A DNA stretch of 36,555 nt, from positions 1 through 36,555 of the forward strand of contig PNKK01000023.1 in assembly GCA_013822395.1 (NCBI GenBank), written 5' to 3'. The position numbers were made by a program, and so were the translations under genes. Positions 15,704-24,413 of this stretch are shown here, piece by piece. Numbering within the stretch: the stretch's first letter is position 1; every line of letters starts with the position of its first letter. The stretch comes from Anaerolinea sp. (lineage in GTDB: Bacteria; Chloroflexota; Limnocylindria; Limnocylindrales; CSP1-4). A model generated the notes under the pieces. The model saw nothing but the letters and a program-made list of their open reading frames with translations, searched no databases and had not been told where the DNA came from.

Positions 15704-17392
15704 CTACGTTTCGGGGCCGGCCTCGAACAGCGACATCCCGGCACCGTGCCGGTAGAACGGGCGTGGCTCGACCGGGAGTGGCGTGTTGCCGGCGATGAGG
15801 TCGGCTGCCTTCTCCGCGACCATCATCACCGGCGCGTAGATGTTCGCGTTCGTGACGTACGGGAAGACCGAGGCGTCGACGACGCGCAGTCCCCCGAGCC
15901 CGTGAACGCGCATCGTCAGCGGGTCCACGACGGACAGCGGGTCCGTGCCCATCCGGGTCGTGCAGGACGGGTGGAGCGCGGTCTCGCCATCATGGCCCAC
16001 CCAGTCGAGGATCTGCGAATCCGTCTCGACAGCCGGCCCGGGGGATGTCTCTCCCCCGTTGTACGGTGCCATCGCCGGCTGGTTCAGGATGCGCCGCGCG
16101 ACGCGGATCGCCTCCACCCACTCGCGGCGATCCTGGGCGGTCGAGAGATAGTTGAAGCGGAGCGCCGGGTGGACCGTGGGGTCGGCGGTTCGGATCTTCA
16201 CCGAGCCGCGTGCGTCTGAGTACATAGGCCCCACGTGGACCTGGTAGCCGTGTCCGCCGCCGGGCGACGTCCCGTCGTACCGGATCGCCAGCGGCAGGAA
16301 GTGGAACTGGAGGTTCGGGTAGGCGACCTCGTCGTTCGACCGGACGAACCCACCACCCTCGAAATGGTTCGTGGCGCCGGGCCCGCGGCGCAGGAACAGC
16401 CACTGGAATCCGATCCACGGGCGCCGCCACTTCCGGAGCGACGGCTGCATGGAGACCGGCAGTCTGGACCGGTACTGGACATAGACCTCGAGGTGGTCCT
16501 GGAGATTCTCCCCTACCCCCGGGAGGTCCGCGACGACGGGGATGCCAAGCGCGCCGAGCTCGGCCGCGTTCCCGACGCCGGACACCTGGAGAAGCTGGGG
16601 CGAGTTGATCGCCCCGCCGGCGAGGATGACTTCACCGGCCAGGACGCGGCGCATCCCACCGAACGCGGTTCGGTGCTCCACGCCGACCGCCCGCCTTCCG
16701 TCGAACAGGATCCGGGTCACGAACACGGAGGTACGGATCGCGAGGTTCCGGCGGCTCATGACGGGGTGCAGGTAGGCGCGGGCGGCGGAGATCCGCCGCC
16801 CGCGCCGGATGTTTCGGTCGAACTTGGCGAAACCCTCCTGGCGATAGCCGTTGACATCGGCCGTCAGTGGGTAGCCCGCCTCCTGGGCGGCCGAGAAGAA
16901 GGCACCGAAGAGCAGGTTCGTCGCCGGGCCGCGCTCCAGCGGGAGTGGACCGCCGTGGCCGCGCCACGGGTCGTCCGGCGCCGCCGCGAGCGCATCCTCC
17001 ATCCGCCGGAAATACGGGAGGCAGTGAGCGTAGTCCCAGGTCGTCATCCCCGGGTCGGCGGCCCAACGCTCGTAATCCATCGGGTTGCCGCGCTGGAAGA
17101 TCATCCCGTTGATGGACGACGAGCCGCCGAGGATCTTCCCCCGGGCATGATAGATCCGGCGGCCGTGCATGAACGGCTCGGGCTCGGACTCGTACTTCCA
17201 GTCGTAGAACCGGCTGCCGATGGGAAACGCGAGGGCGGCCGGCATGTGGACGAAGACGTCGAACCGCCAGTCCGGGCGGCCGGCCTCCAGAACGAGCACG
17301 CGCGTTCCCGGATCCGCAGACAGGCGGTTGGCGAGGGCACTACCGGCGGATCCGCCGCCGACGATCACGATGTCGAATGATTCGGTGGGCAT
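15704..17392 (-). CDS. GMC-family FAD oxidoreductase (choline dehydrogenase-like)
   Basis: A 562-residue flavoenzyme. It opens with the FAD-binding motif [16 protein letters not shown] (Gly12-Gly17), then the first GMC signature [20 protein letters not shown] near residues 92-110 and the second signature [16 protein letters not shown] near 255. The C-terminal catalytic part has [10 protein letters not shown] (active-site His) and [20 protein letters not shown]. Length fits choline and alcohol dehydrogenases of this family. ATG 17392 is preceded by GGAG; the longer upstream frame runs into the MFS gene and is not used. It lies 31 bases after the MFS gene on the same strand, so the two are probably co-transcribed under the TetR regulator. 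The substrate alcohol is not identifiable. Confidence 0.92.
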   Translation of the reverse strand: MPTESFDIVIVGGGSAGSALANRLSADPGTRVLVLEAGRPDWRFDVFVHMPAALAFPIGSRFYDWKYESEPEPFMHGRRIYHARGKILGGSSSINGMIFQRGNPMDYERWAADPGMTTWDYAHCLPYFRRMEDALAAAPDDPWRGHGGPLPLERGPATNLLFGAFFSAAQEAGYPLTADVNGYRQEGFAKFDRNIRRGRRISAARAYLHPVMSRRNLAIRTSVFVTRILFDGRRAVGVEHRTAFGGMRRVLAGEVILAGGAINSPQLLQVSGVGNAAELGALGIPVVADLPGVGENLQDHLEVYVQYRSRLPVSMQPSLRKWRRPWIGFQWLFLRRGPGATNHFEGGGFVRSNDEVAYPNLQFHFLPLAIRYDGTSPGGGHGYQVHVGPMYSDARGSVKIRTADPTVHPALRFNYLSTAQDRREWVEAIRVARRILNQPAMAPYNGGETSPGPAVETDSQILDWVGHDGETALHPSCTTRMGTDPLSVVDPLTMRVHGLGGLRVVDASVFPYVTNANIYAPVMMVAEKAADLIAGNTPLPVEPRPFYRHGAGMSLFEAGPET

Positions 17393-17423
17393 TGTTGCTC
17401 CTATGTCAAGCCGCAGCCGGATG

Positions 17424-18971
17424 CTAGCGCGGCGGGACCGGTTCCGAGGCGTCAGCGCGATGCGTCTCCCGGGTAGCACGCGCCGGCAGGAAGGCCAGGG
17501 CAACGAGCACGCCGGCCAGCGAGAAGGGGATTCCCACGAGCGACGTGACAGCCATCGCATCGACGAAGGCCTCCTGGGCGCTCGCCAGCAGCGTGGCGCC
17601 CGCCTCGCCACTGAGCGTAGCCGCGACGACTCCGGCGCTCGCGAGCGACTGACGGGCCGCTGCGGCAGCCTCCGCCGGCAGTCCGGCGACCGCGCCGCTC
17701 ATCGCCGACGCGTAGAGCGCGGCGAAGATGCTGCCCAGGACCGCGATGCCGAGAGCGCCACCCACCTCGCGCGTCGTGTCGTTGACGGCCGACCCGACAC
17801 CGAACTGCTCCCTGGGCACCGCGCCCATGATCGCGTCGGTCGCCGGCGTCATCGCCAGCCCCACGCCGAACGCGGCGACGAACAGGACGCTCGCGACAGG
17901 CAGCTGACCGCTGACGGTGCTCAGTGTGGCCATCGTGCCGAGTCCCACGGCCACGATGGCCAGGCCGGCCGCCGTCGTGATCCGGGCGCCCACCCGCGTC
18001 GTGAGCACCGCTGAGAGCGGGGACGCGACCACCAAACCGACAGCGAGCGGGATGAGCCAGAGGCCCGTCTCGAGCGCCGACAGTCCGAGCACACCCTGGA
18101 GGTACTGGGTCAGGAAGAACAGCGCGCCCATGAGGCTGAAGAACACGAGCGTCACGGAGATCGTCGCCGCGCTGAAGCGACGGTCTCCGAAGAGGCGCAC
18201 GTCGAGCATCGGGTGTGCCACTCGACGCTCCCACCACACGAACGCGGTCAGCAGCCCGGTGGCCGAGGTGAGCGCGACGGCGACGACCGGCGATGTCCAA
18301 CCCTCCTCGGGAATCGAGATGATCCCGAACACGAGGGCCACAAGGCCGGCGATCGAGAGCGTCGCGCCTGCGGGATCGAGGGGAACACGGCCGGGCGCCT
18401 TCGACTCGGGCACGACCGCAAGGACCATCGGGATGCCCACCACGGCGAGAGGCACGTTGACGAGGAAGACAGCCTGCCAGGCGTAGTGCTCGATGAGCCA
18501 GCCGCCGACGATCGGCCCCGCGACGATGCCCAGGCCCGAGACCATGCCCCAGGCGGCGATCGCCTTCGGGCGCTCGTCGGCCCCGAAGACGTCGGCGATG
18601 ATCGACAGCGTCGAAGGCATCGTGAAGGCGGCACCCAGACCCAGGAGTGCGCGGAGCGCGATGAGCTGTTCGGACGTCGCGACGAGCGGCGCGAGTGCAG
18701 AGCCAAGTCCAAAGATCGCCAGGCCGATCACGAGCGCAAGCCGCCGGCCGTAGCGATCCGACAGCGCGCCGGCCACGAGCAGGAGCCCGGCGAAGACGAG
18801 GACGAATGCGTTGACCATCCACTGCATCTGTGCGGCCGTCGCCTCGAGGTCCGCGGCGAGCGTGGGCAGCGCGACGTTCAGGATCGTGTTGTCGAGCGTC
18901 ACCCCGAACAGGGCGAGGATGAGCACGCCGAGGATCCACCAGCGTCGAGCATGGACCTGGTCGCGATTCAT
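17424..18971 (-). CDS. MFS multidrug transporter, DHA2 (EmrB/QacA) family
   Basis: A 515-residue proton antiporter with about 14 hydrophobic helices. The N-terminus [20 protein letters not shown] leads to motif D1 ([17 protein letters not shown]), then the antiporter motif A loop [13 protein letters not shown] and motif C ([20 protein letters not shown]), typical of DHA2 drug exporters. ATG 18971 is chosen with GGGACGGAACC just upstream; the frame is open further but crosses the shared promoter region. Co-transcribed with the GMC oxidoreductase and divergent from a TetR regulator, it likely exports a compound that the regulator senses. Confidence 0.93.
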   Translation of the reverse strand: MNRDQVHARRWWILGVLILALFGVTLDNTILNVALPTLAADLEATAAQMQWMVNAFVLVFAGLLLVAGALSDRYGRRLALVIGLAIFGLGSALAPLVATSEQLIALRALLGLGAAFTMPSTLSIIADVFGADERPKAIAAWGMVSGLGIVAGPIVGGWLIEHYAWQAVFLVNVPLAVVGIPMVLAVVPESKAPGRVPLDPAGATLSIAGLVALVFGIISIPEEGWTSPVVAVALTSATGLLTAFVWWERRVAHPMLDVRLFGDRRFSAATISVTLVFFSLMGALFFLTQYLQGVLGLSALETGLWLIPLAVGLVVASPLSAVLTTRVGARITTAAGLAIVAVGLGTMATLSTVSGQLPVASVLFVAAFGVGLAMTPATDAIMGAVPREQFGVGSAVNDTTREVGGALGIAVLGSIFAALYASAMSGAVAGLPAEAAAAARQSLASAGVVAATLSGEAGATLLASAQEAFVDAMAVTSLVGIPFSLAGVLVALAFLPARATRETHRADASEPVPPR

Positions 18972-18989
18972 GGTTCCGTCCCTTCGTGA

Positions 18990-19063
18990 TACAGTGTTCG
19001 GGTGACTCGATCGATGTACGAGCGTGCGGTCAGCGGAGTATGCCTCGTACAGTGTGCGAGTGT
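18990..19063. promoter_or_regulatory. Repeated operator-like boxes between MFS and TetR genes
   Basis: Two direct copies of a 16-base box, TACAGTGTTCGGGTGA (18990-19005) and TACAGTGTGCGAGTGT (19048-19063), lie 58 bases apart, with a looser third copy near 19068. In addition an inverted repeat TGTACGAG (19015-19022) / CTCGTACA (19044-19051) flanks the centre. They occupy the region where both divergent promoters must lie, so they are good candidate sites for the TetR protein. Confidence 0.5.
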
Positions 19064-19122
19064 CAAGGACAGCGTTCGAGATAGACGTACATTGTTCCGA
19101 ACCGGGGCGACGTAGGCGGCGG

Positions 19123-19908
19123 ATGGCGACCGAGAAGGACGCGCGCGGCAGGGCCGCTGGCATGGTCCCGTGGTGGCCGACCGAGCGCGGGCACGCCCGG
19201 GGGGGGCGCGAGCCGCTCACCCGGGAGCAGATCGTGGAGGCGGCGATCCGCCTGGTCGACCGCGAAGGTCTCGACGCCCTCTCGATGCGGCGCCTTGGCC
19301 AGGAGCTTGGCGCGGGTGCGACCTCGCTCTACTGGCATGTCAAGAACAAGGACCAGCTGATCGACTTCATCCTCGACGAGATCGTCGGCGAGGTGCGGGC
19401 GGAGGTCCCATTCGCCCAGGGTTGGCGCGGACTGCTCGCCGAGGTTGCCCGCGCGGTGCGCCGCGTGCTCATCCGCCACCGCCACCTGGCCTCGCTCCTG
19501 AGCGAGCGGCCGACGCTCGGACCGAATGCCCTCGAGGGGATCGAGTGGTTGATGGATGCGCTGCGGCGCGAGGGCTTCGGCGTCGTCGACGCGTCGTTGG
19601 CCACGAACGCAATCGCCAACTGGGCGGCCGGCTACGCGGTCTTCGAGTGCCGCGATCCAACGTTTGGCCCGGATGTCTCGGCGGATCAGCGGCAGGTTTC
19701 GCTCGAGGCACTGGCCTCGCTGTTCGCTTCGCTGCCGGCGGACCGCTTCCCGAATGTCGTCGCGATGGCGGCCGAGACGATGCACCTCACCGCAGACGAC
19801 CAGTTCGAGTACGGGCTCGCCCGGATGCTGGACGGCATCGAGGCGCACCGTGGGCGCGGGCACACCACGGCTTCGTCAGGCCCGTCGGCTGAATCGCCGG
19901 GCTCATGA
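19123..19908 (+). CDS. TetR-family transcriptional regulator
   Basis: A 261-residue repressor-type protein. The N-terminal helix-turn-helix is seen as LTREQIVEAAIRLVDREGLD (about 32-51), LSMRRLGQELGAG and TSLYWHVKNKDQLIDFILDE, ending near residue 88. This matches the tetracycline-repressor branch (YWHVKNK) rather than AcrR, and the C-terminal alpha domain is of TetR_C length. The reading frame is open from 19024, but ATG 19123 is preferred because the region before it holds the operator boxes. It is divergent from the MFS-GMC operon, which it probably represses until a ligand binds. Confidence 0.9.
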   Translation: MATEKDARGRAAGMVPWWPTERGHARGGREPLTREQIVEAAIRLVDREGLDALSMRRLGQELGAGATSLYWHVKNKDQLIDFILDEIVGEVRAEVPFAQGWRGLLAEVARAVRRVLIRHRHLASLLSERPTLGPNALEGIEWLMDALRREGFGVVDASLATNAIANWAAGYAVFECRDPTFGPDVSADQRQVSLEALASLFASLPADRFPNVVAMAAETMHLTADDQFEYGLARMLDGIEAHRGRGHTTASSGPSAESPGS

Positions 19909-20036
19909 GGCATCGGACGTGCGGTTCCCCGGTCCAGGTGGTGACCGCGATGGGGACCGAGGGGACATGGCGGGCAGAGCACCTGTACCACTCGCCCGTG
20001 GGTTGACCGAGCCTGGACCGGGCCGCCCACGGTCTC

Positions 20037-20708
20037 TCAGGGAGTCGCGACCAGGACCTCGCCCGTCATCCAGGGGTGATACCGGCAGACGTACGAATAC
20101 GCACCCTGCGTGTCGAAACGGCGCTCGAACGAGGCGCCCGGTGACAGGTTGCCGGAGTCCCAGGTCCCGTCGCTCGCGGTGACCGTGTGCGGCGCGATGT
20201 CGTCGTTGAACCAGCGCACGGTCTGTCCCGGAGCGATCGCGATCATGGCCGGCTCGAACCTGGAACCGGCCATCCGGACGGACGTGCCCGCAGGCGCCGT
20301 CGGCGCAACGCCGTAGCCGCCCATCATCCCGGGACCCATCCCGGGACCCATCCCGGGACCCATCCCGCCGTAGGTCCAGCCGGCACCGGCCGGCGCCAGG
20401 GCACCGGCGAGGAGGCCGAGGGCGAGGGCGATCGCCACCAGGACGAGTCCGGCGATGGCGGGCGTCCGGCTCCGTCCGCCACGCTGACCGGTCGCGCCCA
20501 GCGTTTGCCGTGCCAGCTGGAAGGCCGCAGCATCGATCTCGCCGCGGGCGAAGCGCGCCCGGAGCAGGGTCAGCGCCTCGTCGTCGTCCGATCGCCCGGC
20601 GGCCGCGCTGATCGCCCAGGCCACGAGCAGGACGATCCCGATCACCCACAGCACAGCCTGGAGCAGCCACAGCCAGGCGCCGCCGGAGCCGATGCCGCCG
20701 AATCCCAT
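20037..20708 (-). CDS. SHOCT-cupredoxin membrane protein
   Basis: A 223-residue protein with an unusual domain order. A first membrane helix (residues 12-35) is followed by a short SHOCT-like cytoplasmic domain (DDEALTLLRARFARGEIDAA, 43-62), a second helix (84-104), a Gly-Met-Pro repeat (GPGM repeated, 116-128) and a cupredoxin domain (141-223). Copper ligands of a type 1 site are visible: His174 (IAPHTVTA), Cys208 and His211 (YVCRYHP), Met214 (WMTGEV). The copper domain would face outside. ATG 20708 follows AGGTGA and starts 12 bases after the flavoprotein stop, making it the last gene of the sulfur operon. It probably carries electrons or binds copper. Confidence 0.85.
   Translation of the reverse strand: MGFGGIGSGGAWLWLLQAVLWVIGIVLLVAWAISAAAGRSDDDEALTLLRARFARGEIDAAAFQLARQTLGATGQRGGRSRTPAIAGLVLVAIALALGLLAGALAPAGAGWTYGGMGPGMGPGMGPGMMGGYGVAPTAPAGTSVRMAGSRFEPAMIAIAPGQTVRWFNDDIAPHTVTASDGTWDSGNLSPGASFERRFDTQGAYSYVCRYHPWMTGEVLVATP
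20325..20366. repeat. 12-base tandem repeat in the cupredoxin gene
   Basis: The unit CATCCCGGGACC is repeated three and a half times without change. On the minus strand it encodes the Gly-Pro-Gly-Met linker between the second membrane helix and the copper domain. Perfect repeats of this sort can change copy number by slippage and so alter linker length in steps of four residues. Confidence 0.85.
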
Positions 20709-20720
20709 CACCGATTCACC

Positions 20721-21932
20721 TCATAGCCGCCCGGGCACGCGCAGGAGGGTGCTGCCCAGGCGCAGGCCGGCACCGGCCAGCTCGTGCTCGAGGCCCCGGC
20801 TGAGCCAGTACCGTTCGAACAGGACCTTGCCGGCGTGCCAGGCTCGGCCCGGGCGTCGAAGATCGATGGCCGGATCCGGAGTCGCGTAGAAGTCACCGAC
20901 CGCGAACCCCGCCACGCCGCCGCCGAGCTCCACCCAGCAGTAGCCGTGGCCGTCGAACCGGCCGGCCGGGCCGCCCTCCAGCCGCGACGCGATCTGGCCG
21001 GCCACGACCTGGGCCTCGGCGTGCGCGAAGACGCCGGCCTTCGGCAGGAGCTTGCCGTTCTCGAGCAGGATGGCGGTCACGTCACCGATGGCGAAGACGT
21101 TCGGTACCGTCGTCTCGAGCGTTCCACGGTCGGCCGGGATCCAGCCGGTCGGTCCGGCCAAGCCGGAGCCGGCGACGACGGCCGGCGGGCGGTGGGGCGG
21201 GACCGCGGCGAGCAAGTCGTAACCGGCGCTCGATCCGTCCGCGAACCGGATCCGGCGCTCCGTCCCGTCGTAGGCCTCGATCGAATGGCCGGGGAAGTAG
21301 CCGATGTCGCGCTCGGCGAGCAGGTCGACCAGGGCCCGGCCGAGGACGGGGCCGGCGACCGGCATCGGCGCCGGTTCGGGCGTGTGGATCTGGATCGTGC
21401 TTCGATCGCGGAGACCGCGTCGCCGGAGATCGGCGTCGACGAGGAAGGCGGCTTCGTAGGGCGCGGCGGGGCACTTGAAGGGCAGCGCGCTCACGGCAAC
21501 GACGACGCGACCACCCTCGAACCGGGACAGCGCCCCCGCAAACTGCCCGGCCCCCTCGAGCGTGAAGAAGTCGTAGCCGGCGTCGACATAGCCGGGCATC
21601 GCCTCCGGGGCGAGCTCGGCGCCGAGGGCGATCACGATCGCATCGCCGGTCAGCTCGCCGGCGTCGGTCGTCACGCGCCGCGCGACCGGATCGAGTCCGC
21701 GAATCTGGCTGTGCACGACGTCGATCCCCGGCCGGAGCATCGTGGCCAGTGGACGCGAGATGGCGGCAGGCCGGCGCCGGCCCACCATCAGCCACAGCAG
21801 CGACGGCGCGAAGACCTGGTCCGCGTCGCGGTCGATGACGACGATCCGGTGACGCTCGCCGAGGCGCTCACGGAGGGCGTTCGCGGCGGCCGTCCCGCCG
21901 ATGCCCCCGCCCAGGACCAGAACCGTGGACAT
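20721..21932 (-). CDS. SQR/FCSD-like FAD oxidoreductase
   Basis: A 403-residue flavoprotein of the sulfide:quinone oxidoreductase / flavocytochrome c sulfide dehydrogenase type. FAD-binding VLVLGGGIGGTAAANAL is at 4-20, the second FAD motif TTVPNVFAIGDVTA near 274-287, and KLLPKAGVFAHAEAQVVA follows. A redox cysteine lies in ALPFKCPAAPYEAA (Cys154), a stretch typical of this group, and a second in GYCWVEL (Cys332); these could be the pair that handles sulfide. ATG 21932 is preceded by AGGGGG. It sits 20 bases after the DsrE gene and before the cupredoxin gene. It probably oxidises sulfide or a persulfide to feed quinone or the copper protein. Confidence 0.85.
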   Translation of the reverse strand: MSTVLVLGGGIGGTAAANALRERLGERHRIVVIDRDADQVFAPSLLWLMVGRRRPAAISRPLATMLRPGIDVVHSQIRGLDPVARRVTTDAGELTGDAIVIALGAELAPEAMPGYVDAGYDFFTLEGAGQFAGALSRFEGGRVVVAVSALPFKCPAAPYEAAFLVDADLRRRGLRDRSTIQIHTPEPAPMPVAGPVLGRALVDLLAERDIGYFPGHSIEAYDGTERRIRFADGSSAGYDLLAAVPPHRPPAVVAGSGLAGPTGWIPADRGTLETTVPNVFAIGDVTAILLENGKLLPKAGVFAHAEAQVVAGQIASRLEGGPAGRFDGHGYCWVELGGGVAGFAVGDFYATPDPAIDLRRPGRAWHAGKVLFERYWLSRGLEHELAGAGLRLGSTLLRVPGRL

Positions 21933-21952
21933 TGCCTGCCCCCTGCTGGCGG

Positions 21953-22303
21953 CTAGAAGCTGACGACCTTGTCGGCCCACAGCGTCCAGGCGGTGAGCTC
22001 GGCCATCGAAGAGCGGTGGGCACCCTCGATGAGCGCCGCATCCCCCATGCCGCGGGCATCCATGCATGTCCCGCAGGCCCCGATGGGCACGGCCTTGACC
22101 CTGAGACCGGTGAGCATTCGTTCGATGTTGTAGTAGCCGTCGGCGGTCTGCTGCCCGCGTTGGGCGCAGCCCACCGCGTCAGCCATGAGGAAGATTCGAA
22201 GCTCGACCGCGGGCTGCTTGGCCAGGTTCAGGGCCAGCCGGAGCCCGTTGTACGAACGCTCCGTGCCATATGGTGGATCGTTGAGGATGACGAGGATGGT
22301 CAT
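21953..22303 (-). CDS. DsrE-family sulfur-relay protein
   Basis: A 116-residue DsrE/YchN-like protein of the type that carries persulfide sulfur. The opening MTILVILNDPPYGTERSYNG and LRIFLMADAVGCAQRGQ are family stretches. Cysteines at 46, 77 and 80 (ACGTCMDARGM) are placed where DsrE proteins bind sulfur. The ATG overlaps the stop of the ArsR-rhodanese gene by four bases. An open frame continues upstream to 22609 but lies within that gene. It likely passes sulfur between the rhodanese domain and the SQR-like enzyme, which is inference from order. Confidence 0.88.
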   Translation of the reverse strand: MTILVILNDPPYGTERSYNGLRLALNLAKQPAVELRIFLMADAVGCAQRGQQTADGYYNIERMLTGLRVKAVPIGACGTCMDARGMGDAALIEGAHRSSMAELTAWTLWADKVVSF

Positions 22304-22986
22304 GCCATCGTCCCTGGTGCCGGCCCGGCGACGATCGGCAGGCCGGCCAGGCGCCATTCGGGAAAGCCATCCGCAAGCCGGCGCGCCGCGAATCCGTGCA
22401 TCCGAAGGCGGGCCACGCCCTGGGGCGCGAGCACACAGTACGGTCCCCGGCAGTAGGCGACGATCTCGACCCCAGGCGGGAGGCGGGCGAGACGCTCCTC
22501 CAGCTCCGCGAGCGGAACGGACAGCGCGCCCGGAATATGGCCCGCCAGGTACTCCTCCCGTGGGCGGACGTCGAGGATCGTCACCTCGCCGGCTCGAGCA
22601 CGGGCCCACAACTCCTCGAGGGTGACGGGATCGAGATCGTGGGGCGTCTCGATGTACGCGCTGACGACCTGCCCGATCTCCGCGAGCCGCCCTCGCGCCA
22701 CGGCGCGGACGGAGGTCAGGAGCCGGTAGACATCGTCACCGGCGAGCCGGTAGACCACCCGCTGCCCGTCCCGACGGGCTTCGACCAGACCGGCCGCGCG
22801 AAGGGCCTGGAGGTGCGAGGAGGTCAGGGCGACGCTCATATCGCCGGTGGCGGCGAGTGCCTCGACCGGGCGCTCGCCCTGGGCAAGCAGATCGAGCAGC
22901 TCGATCCTGCGCGGGCTGGAGAGGGCCTTGCCGATCCGGGCGAACTGCTCGTTGAGCGCGGTCTTCGCGGCCCGTTCGGTCGTCAT
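22300..22986 (-). CDS. ArsR-family regulator fused to a rhodanese domain
   Basis: A 228-residue two-domain protein. Residues 10-105 form an ArsR winged helix (LSSPRRIELLDLLAQGERPV, TSSHLQALRAAGLVEARRDG, VVYRLAGDDVYRLL). Residues 118-222 are a rhodanese domain (VTILDVRPREEYLAGHIPGA) with the active-site loop YCRGPYC, Cys179 being the catalytic position and Cys184 a second. This ArsR-rhodanese architecture is known in bacteria and is thought to sense sulfur through the rhodanese cysteine. It is the first gene of a four-gene operon. The ATG at 22986 has no Shine-Dalgarno; TAGAAT six bases upstream suggests a leaderless message. Confidence 0.92.
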   Translation of the reverse strand: MTTERAAKTALNEQFARIGKALSSPRRIELLDLLAQGERPVEALAATGDMSVALTSSHLQALRAAGLVEARRDGQRVVYRLAGDDVYRLLTSVRAVARGRLAEIGQVVSAYIETPHDLDPVTLEELWARARAGEVTILDVRPREEYLAGHIPGALSVPLAELEERLARLPPGVEIVAYCRGPYCVLAPQGVARLRMHGFAARRLADGFPEWRLAGLPIVAGPAPGTMA

Positions 22987-22990
22987 TCAT

Positions 22991-23006
22991 ACATTCTAGC
23001 GAGTGT
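22991..23006 (-). promoter_or_regulatory. ArsR-type dyad overlapping a -10 element
   Basis: ACACTCGCTAGAATGT read on the minus strand is an imperfect inverted repeat (ACACTC against ACATTC) with ACA/TGT ends. The -10 hexamer TAGAAT (22993-22998) is inside it, ending six bases from the ArsR-rhodanese start codon. It is a natural site for autorepression by the first gene. Confidence 0.5.
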
Positions 23007-23069
23007 TTGATCTCTGTGCCGTCCGATGCGATCCCCAGGCGCTGACAAGACGGCGATGGGCGACGCGGC

Positions 23070-24413
23070 TCAGGCCGGCACGCGTATCCAGAACCGCGCT
23101 CCGCCGCCGCCGCGCGGTTCGAAGCCGATCGATCCGTGATGCGCGCGCGCCGCAGCAGCAGCCGTGGCAAGCCCGAGGCCGCTGCCCGAGCCGACCGCGC
23201 CCGGCCCGCGGCGGAAGGGCTCGAAGAGGCTGGCCGACAATTCGGCCGGAATGCCCGGTCCGCGGTCGAGAACCTCGATCGACAGCGCCGTTCCGGCCTC
23301 CCGGGCTCCCGGGGCGTCGATCGGATCGAGGTTGGCGACGATCTCCACGACCGAGCCCGGGGGGCCATACGCGATCGCGTTGACCACCAGGTTGGTCAGA
23401 GCCTGTTCGAGGCGGACCCGATCCACCCGGACGAGGCGCCCCGGTGCTGTCTGGACGATCCGCGTGTCGCGCTGGCGGGCGAGAGGCTCCACTCGCCGGA
23501 CGACGGATTCGACGAGGACATCCGCCCGCACCATCGACCGAACGATGGTTCGACCGTCGACATCGACGGCCGCGAGGTCGAGGAGCGCCGTGGCCAGTTC
23601 GCCGAGCCGGACGGCGTCCCCGTGAGCGGCCCGGAGGGCCGTCCGCAGCTCCTCCACGGACGTCCGGGCGTCGGCGGCCAGCTCCAGCTCGGCCTGAAGC
23701 GCGGCGATCGGCGTGCGGAGGTCGTGGGATGCGGCGGCCACGAACATCCGCTGCCGGCGCAGGGCCTCTGCCACCCGGTCGAGCATGCCGTTCAGCGTCG
23801 TGGCCAGCAGCTGCAGTTCGTCGCGCTGAGACGGGACGGGCAGGCGTCGCTCGATGTCGGCCGCCCCGATCTGCGCTGCCTCGGCAGTCAGCGAGGCAAC
23901 GGGTCGCAGGGCTCGACCGGCCAGCCACCAGCCCCCTGCCAGGGAGGCGACGGCGGCGATGGCGCCCACGAGCAGCAGGGAGCGCACCAGACGGTCGAGG
24001 GTGGAGTCGATCACCTCCAGGCTGCCCCCGGCGATCACCTGCGTACCGCCGTCGCCCGTCACGACGCTGACCGCGTAGGTCGACTGTCCGAAGATGAGGT
24101 CTCCCCTGACGACACCCGGAGCCGGTGGCGTCAGACCGGGCGGGGTACTGGCCGTGGCATCGATCAATCGACCCTGGGCGTCGAAGATCGCCACGAACAC
24201 ACTCGGAGGGGCCGTCGCGTCGCCCTCCTGGAGGCCAGCCTGCCCGTTGTTCTCGATGCTGGTCAGCGCGGCTGCTGCGCGAGCCTGCAGTGCGTCATCC
24301 AGGGAAGTCCTCAGCGCAGATCCGAGCTGCCACCAGACGAGGACGCCGACAAGCCCCACGGTGACCACGATCGCCGCGACGTAGATCAGGGCCAGGCGGG
24401 CCCGAATGGTCAT
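23070..24413 (-). CDS. Sensor histidine kinase
   Basis: A 447-residue membrane kinase. Membrane helices at about 7-29 and 143-166 enclose an extracellular sensor domain of roughly 110 residues (VFVAIFDAQGRLIDA near 72-86). A HAMP domain follows (GRALRPVASL onward, to about 218), then the phosphoacceptor box ASHDLRTPIA with His230, the N box LTNLVVNAIAYGPPG, G1 EVLDRGPGIP and G2 GSGSGLGL. The ATG overlaps the response-regulator stop by four bases. The sensor domain gives no clear ligand. Confidence 0.94.
   Translation of the reverse strand: MTIRARLALIYVAAIVVTVGLVGVLVWWQLGSALRTSLDDALQARAAAALTSIENNGQAGLQEGDATAPPSVFVAIFDAQGRLIDATASTPPGLTPPAPGVVRGDLIFGQSTYAVSVVTGDGGTQVIAGGSLEVIDSTLDRLVRSLLLVGAIAAVASLAGGWWLAGRALRPVASLTAEAAQIGAADIERRLPVPSQRDELQLLATTLNGMLDRVAEALRRQRMFVAAASHDLRTPIAALQAELELAADARTSVEELRTALRAAHGDAVRLGELATALLDLAAVDVDGRTIVRSMVRADVLVESVVRRVEPLARQRDTRIVQTAPGRLVRVDRVRLEQALTNLVVNAIAYGPPGSVVEIVANLDPIDAPGAREAGTALSIEVLDRGPGIPAELSASLFEPFRRGPGAVGSGSGLGLATAAAAARAHHGSIGFEPRGGGGARFWIRVPA

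Noticed and set aside
20325..20366. CRISPR-like repeats
   Set aside because: The units are contiguous 12-base repeats inside a coding gene with no spacers.
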